In this document: positions 59,400-64,000 of the stretch, piece after piece | Layout of the letters: every line of letters begins with the position of its first letter | How positions within the stretch are numbered: position 1 is the first letter of the stretch | Source of the DNA: Trichosphaerium sp. ATCC 40318 | Lineage: Eukaryota > Discosea > Flabellinia > Trichosidae | Length of the DNA stretch: 64,000 nt | Assembly: GCA_038496445.1 (NCBI GenBank) | Contig: JALMLS010000138.1 | Location: 292,270 to 356,269, forward strand | Direction: 5' to 3' | Notes under the pieces: model-generated | Databases searched by the model: none | The model's input: only the letters and a program-made list of their open reading frames with translations | What the model was told of the DNA's origin: nothing | Translations under genes and position numbers: made by a program

Positions 59400-59620
59400 T
59401 TATGTTAGTTTACATATAAGCATACTTGTTATATACACCATTAACATACTGTTTACAATCACGTAATTGTCCTGTTGAGCTCCAAATCATGTAATCTCCT
59501 TCTTTTTTACCATCGACAAATTCACATTGCAACTGGCCAATGCTATACCACTCTTACTCTCCATGTACTCTATCATTAAATACACAATCAGTCACAAACA
59601 GAAGAGCCACCGATTAATAT
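59400..59620 (-). pseudogene. MORN-repeat relic related to the 36.4-kb F-box/MORN gene
   Basis: On the minus strand a frame reads EWYSIGQLQCEFVDGKKEGD, then YMIWSSTGQLRDCKQYVNG, two units of the same MORN variant. An in-frame TAA interrupts the preceding GE-EWY unit, where the intact gene has a lysine codon. No F-box was found upstream, so this is a broken copy. Confidence 0.65.
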
Positions 59621-60081
59621 GTATTTCACTACGTGTCATTGATGGCATGTGCCAGTACGTCGTTTTTCAAACATCTCAAAGCCCAACTCTTTCCCTTTTG
59701 TCACATTTTACATCTCCCTTCTAATGTATTTAAAGATGTCAGACGTTGTTTCAGTACTTCAGATGGCAGTGATATACCATGTGAAACATACAAGTGGTGT
59801 TGTTATTTTAAAACACTGGCCCCACCTTCAGGATCCTATAGAGTAACTTACAGGGACACGAATGTTGTTGAAATGTGTAAATATAATCAATAGGGGCAAT
59901 AAAAACAAAGATATTATGCTTTCGAGTTTAGTGACTAAGTGCCTTCAAGAGTATCCTATACTCGTACATTGTACAAGTTACTTGAAAGAATATTGTTTTA
60001 TTTTTGCAATCGCAATAAGAGTGTTATTAGTACAGAACAATTTGACCAAGGAGGGAATATCAAGCTACGAATACTATGCTT

Positions 60082-62030
60082 TTAAAGAGTGTTGTTCTTC
60101 TTTGCTTTCATGAATTTAATACGTTCCCTCAAACTGAATCCAAGATCTATCAGCACATCTTTATCAATTTCATCAATTGTTGCACCTGCATCGTTCATCA
60201 ATTCTCCAAGTTCTTGAGCTCTTTGATTTGCGATACCCAACCTCGTCAATATTGACTTCCAATCAGTTTCAACATTTAGAACTGATTGATTCTCGTGTGG
60301 TACACTGAAATGTGACTAAACAAACGCCATTAATAAGTTATAGCAAGAAGAAAGAAGCAAAGTGGTAGAGATATGTACCTTGTTGGCGTTGATAGAAACA
60401 TTTGGTTTATTTAGCCATGATTGTTGATTTAAAGCACTCATGTTATCCAACAACAAAGAGCTGATTCTGGGGTCATCTTCATCAAGCGTTGTACTATGAC
60501 TGTCTAGCAATAAAACGTTGTTGACAATGTCATCTTGTGGATTATCATCTGATTCGTCACACTAGAATAATGATCAGTTGTCACGTGCATTGTTAGTTGT
60601 AAAGACGTACTTTAAAATGTTGTAATTGCTTTTGTATTTCAAGGGCTTCAAGGGCATCTTGAATCATATCTAGATGTTCGGGAGCTTCTCCGAATTTGGT
60701 GTAATCACGTTTGGGATCAATCACAGCTTTTGATAAGTACATATCTTTTGGATCTTCTTTCAACTTTGCTTTCATTGCTTTCATATCGCTTGTAGCATCA
60801 TTGCTTCTGGCTCCGGTGCTTTGCTAGATTGTGGTTATTCAAAAATTATGTTTGGTTTTGTTTTGAAATACCTCTAAACTTGTTACTTTCGCTTGGTTTG
60901 GTGGAAGAGTTGAGGAATATTTAATACGCTAAAAAGTTTAGCAAACAAAAAGCTCACTAAAAAATACAGCAAAATAAAATTACCAGTTGGCGATTACTAA
61001 ATGTCAATTTTTGTGGTCCTGATTCACCATAATTGTTAGAGCCACCTGTGACCAATCTACAATCATGAGATATTGCCAAGGAATGAAATCGTATATGGGC
61101 AAACTCAAGATATTTTCCAGGTAATTTTAATGGTTTGTTTGATTTGAACGAATCAATCCATTTCCCATCACCCCATCCAAACAAACAACCTTCATCATCA
61201 ATAGCGAATGATGAATAATAACCAGCATGTACAGATATGATGTTATTGAGTCCTTTGACGATACCATGGCCATACTTGCAATCAATACCCAACCCAAGAC
61301 GCCCATGCGAGTTGAGTCCGAAAGAACTTACTTGTCCTGAATTGAGGAGAACAAGCACATGCTCGACACCAATGGCAATATCAATGGCATCTGAGATGCT
61401 TGAAACACGTGAAATTGTCTTTCGTTTCAAGAATAATGATTTATCTCTTGCGTCGTCGCATGTTGTTCCCCAAAGAAAGATATGACCTGTTGATGTCATT
61501 ACTCCACTTATATGTCTATTAGTTTGAATTTTCTTGACATGATCTAGACCTGGAATACGTTTTGGTGAGTTTACTTTCTTTTTGTCGAATGAATGACCCA
61601 ATCCATCTTGTTCATTACATCCCCAAGAGTAGACATGACCCGATTTTGATAATGCCATACTCACATAAAAGGCAGAGACTTTCGTGATATTGTTGAGATT
61701 TGGAACACGTGTTGGTGACGAAACAGGTGACGCAAAGTGACCCAGACCCAATTGACCATATGAATTATAGCCCCATGAATACACAATACCGTTTGAATCA
61801 AGTGCAAGGCTATGATAGCATCCAGCAGCAATACAGACGATATTTACGAGTGATTTTATTGGTCTTGCGATAGAACTCTTTTTTTCGTCTGTATTACCCA
61901 ATTGGCGGTAATTGTTTCCTCCCCACGTGTAAACAAAGCCATCGTCTGCGATTACGATAGAATGGTTGTAACCAGTGGCCAAACGGTTAACGTATTGTAA
62001 ATTAACCGACGATGTTTGAGGTTCTGCCAT
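60082..62030 (-). CDS. RCC1 beta-propeller protein with C-terminal SAM domain
   Basis: The long first exon (about 60984-62030) encodes an RCC1 propeller of about seven blades. Blade cores include FVYTWGGNNYRQLGN, IVYSWGYNSYGQLGLGH, HVYSWGCNEQDGLGH, QVSSFGLNSHGRLGLG and CLFGWGDGKWI. Four further exons continue in phase 0 through an acidic linker (PRISSLLLDNMSALNQQ) to a SAM-like helical domain (DWKSILTRLGIANQRAQELG, DKDVLIDLGFSLRERIKFM), with stop TAA at 60082. Total is about 590 residues. RCC1 domains bind GTPases or other partners, and SAM domains oligomerise or bind RNA/protein. If the first intron is retained, translation ends at 60957. Confidence 0.8.
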
Positions 62031-62272
62031 ACTTATATTACGTTGAAATACAGATCAATTCAAAGCAAGTCTGTTTTTTCGGCACACGTGACTTGTAGTA
62101 CACCGTTTACACCAATGGGAATACTATTATCTGCAGGGGCTCTTTCCGCTATTTTCTAACTTTTAACACCAACAGAGGACTAGTAGCTCAATTAACGGCT
62201 CAGCCCAAAGTGACTTTACACATGAAAACAACTCGGAAACAACCTAAGTAATACTTCTGTCAAACGGTGTAC

Positions 62273-62563
62273 ATGTATTACACTAAGGGTGTACTAAAAT
62301 GTCGAAAAAAAAGTCGAAAAAATGTCAAAGTGATTGAACTGTTCACCACAAAGGGAGACAACTGGGTTATGGCACTCAGTCGCCGCTAGGCTCTGCCCTC
62401 CCAAATCCCCCTGAAAGGGGGGCTTTCTAAATAGTTCCTATGACATAATATAGGATAATTAGTGTGCTGAATTTTCGACTTTTTTTTGACAAAGTTCTAC
62501 ATATTTGGGTTTCCCACACTACACTAAGCACTTTTTAACAGTGGTGTATTAATGGTAATACAT
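62273..62563. mobile_element. Candidate inverted-repeat element (MITE-like)
   Basis: The left end begins ATGTATTACACTAAGGGTGT, and the reverse complement of the right end begins ATGTATTACCATTAATACAC, giving imperfect terminal inverted repeats. A second, inner inverted pair is visible: GTCGAAAAAAAAGTCGAAAA at 62299 and TTTTCGACTTTTTTTTGAC near 62472. Between them is a GC-rich hairpin (CCCCCTGAAAGGGGGG near 62411). The element has no coding capacity, about 290 bases in total. No target-site duplication was confirmed. Confidence 0.5.
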
Positions 62564-63024
62564 TAACTGAGAAACCTATGTTCAACTACGCAATGTCTTA
62601 CTGAATGATTTGTTGTGGGCATTCAAAGAATGAAAAACGCTCTCATGCATGTAAAAAGAATGAGAAGCAGGCTGTTGGACGTTTCTACGCGTAGGTATGA
62701 AAGTATACTATTTCAATTCACTGTACTTACGCCTACAAGATAAGGAGAAATATTTAATTCACGGTGGGAAAGTTAGCGTGCTACAGTACCGCCAGCGAGG
62801 CAGAAACAAGAAACCGATTATTATGGAGCTTTGTGGCGAAAAACTACAAAACTGCTCTTCTGTTAGGAAAGAGCTTTGAGCACCAGTTAGTAAGACAGTA
62901 GTGACACTAGAGGAGTTAGATTCAAAGTTATTGTTAGCCAAAGGAATTTTGGTGAATTTTTTTCCGTTTGAGAAATTTCAGCAATTTTTACCGTTTGTTG
63001 CGCTTTATAAGCAACAGTAAACCC

Positions 63025-64000
63025 ATGATGTATCATCTACGCAATGCTTTGGTATTTTGCGTATTTTTAGCCTTATTGCTGGGTACTCACGCTTCTGTTT
63101 ATTGTTGTTTGTTGTTAACGCTTATTAGTCGCTAATGGAGCAACTCCAAACGTGTTTTTTAATATTACAGCATTTGGGGATATGCCTGGGCAGAACGCGG
63201 TTCATACGGTTCCAAGCGTATCTCTAGCCACATTGAACTTCCAACAGCTATACGTACTGACTTTTGAGACAAGTAAGTGATTACAGAAACCAAACTGCAT
63301 TTTATTGCTCTTTCTCGCTTTTTCACGTACTCACTACACCTCCTAGCTGTCAACCCTACTGAAGTGTTCATGGGATCTTCTTTCTTTATTACAGAGCTTT
63401 CTGGTACGTTAACAGAGCACTGTAGCAATCACATATACCTTTACTGACGTATTGGTGACTGTTATAGGTTTACTAGCTGAATCTAGCACTTATGGAGGTA
63501 TGTTCATAAGATACGCCACGGATATGGTTATTCCCGAGTTTGATGGTGATGAATTTCCTGTTTTTTACTACTCAACATTATCATCAAAGTGGACATACCA
63601 ATTTGCATACTTTGATTCAACTGTGCGTGCTTTTAAACGTTTTTATGTGTTTTTTTTTTTTTTTGGAACGAACTAGTGGTTGCATTCTACGATGGATTAT
63701 TGGGTTACGTCTAACTTTATGTTTGTGATAGATGTTGCAATTAAATACTACAAAGTACGAGTTTGATTTCACAACTAGTGCAGGAAAATTCAATGCATTT
63801 CAAGGCACGTGATTTCTTTAATTAAAAACCCCAAAAACTGCTAAAACTTTGAGACTCATTGGATACTCAATAGATGGTGATGGCTTTCTTGTGTATGTAC
63901 TCACTGCCAGTACAAGTGTTTTGTATTCTGTTCCGATGCATCAACCACCTGTCCAGACATTTAATGGTACACTATTGATCCTGTTTTATTCTAATCCGTG
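63025..64000 (+). CDS. Secreted or surface protein, 3' end beyond window
   Basis: Start MMYHLRNALVFCVFLALLLG is a signal peptide that ends at an intron (GTACTC donor). The next exon reads VANGATPNVFFNITAFGDMP then NFQQLYVLTFET. Others carry FMGSSFFITELSG, AESSTYGGMFIRYATDMV, FPVFYYSTLSSKWTYQF and FLVYVLTASTSVLYSVPM. The repeated beta-strand-like alternation suggests an extracellular beta-rich fold. No family recognised. The frame is still open at the window edge. Confidence 0.6.

Noticed and set aside
1-64000. CRISPR arrays, integrases, bacterial operons or viral origin of the whole window
   Set aside because: Dense spliceosomal introns and core eukaryotic genes argue for nuclear DNA; no direct-repeat/spacer arrays were seen.

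Overview
This window is nuclear DNA of a unicellular eukaryote. It is AT-rich and carries short, densely packed, intron-rich genes on both strands. Introns are mostly about 40-120 bases, usually start GTACGT, GTACG or GTAAG, often carry a CTAAC-like branch site or a T-run, and end in TAG or CAG. The gene set is eukaryotic: an ARF GTPase, a karyopherin, a TALE homeodomain protein, a DeSI-type PPPDE protein, RCC1, F-box, ankyrin and TPR proteins. The exact lineage cannot be fixed from sequence alone; an amoeboid or other free-living protist fits best. Spliced models below were assembled by hand from splice signals, phase continuity and family resemblance.

Layout. 0-4 kb: a decayed F-box/leucine-rich-repeat gene, a small secreted cysteine protein and a membrane protein. 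4.1-9.1 kb: a PPPDE (DeSI-like) gene with a very long serine/lysine-rich tail. 9.6-12.1 kb: two head-to-head DUF4397 secreted proteins. 12.1-14.9 kb: gene-poor, with a 170-bp tandem repeat. 14.9-28.3 kb: protein kinase, DOPA-4,5-dioxygenase-like enzyme, F-box protein, TALE homeodomain protein, several unknown or secreted proteins, a CHORD-like zinc protein, a coiled-coil protein and an ankyrin protein. 29.1-35.9 kb: the standout locus, one long gene encoding a mitochondrial-type presequence, seven tandem W/Y-rich modules, an endonuclease-fold-like segment, an acidic linker and a minimal ATP-dependent DNA ligase. 36.4-43.8 kb: F-box/MORN protein, small membrane proteins, an ICMT-like methyltransferase, a secreted RTX-like beta-roll protein, a SHOCT-tailed protein and a repeated-module protein. 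44-64 kb: two intact F-box/LRR genes, an ARF GTPase with a 14-nt microexon, a small ER-type membrane protein, a TPR co-chaperone-like protein, a transportin/importin-13-like karyopherin, a MORN relic, an RCC1-SAM protein, an inverted-repeat element and a partial secreted protein.

Themes. F-box proteins with diverse substrate-binding arrays (LRR, MORN) recur, including relics, which suggests an actively turning-over family. Many genes encode secreted proteins without recognisable families. Three independent genes seem to use GC-AG introns whose donor is GCACGT, the same hexamer as the usual GTACGT with one base changed. The octamer TCACGTGA recurs between genes and in introns. The most promising undescribed system is the nuclease-fold/ligase fusion at 29-36 kb, which looks like an organellar DNA-processing protein; its ligase domain carries an apparent one-base frameshift that needs to be resolved.
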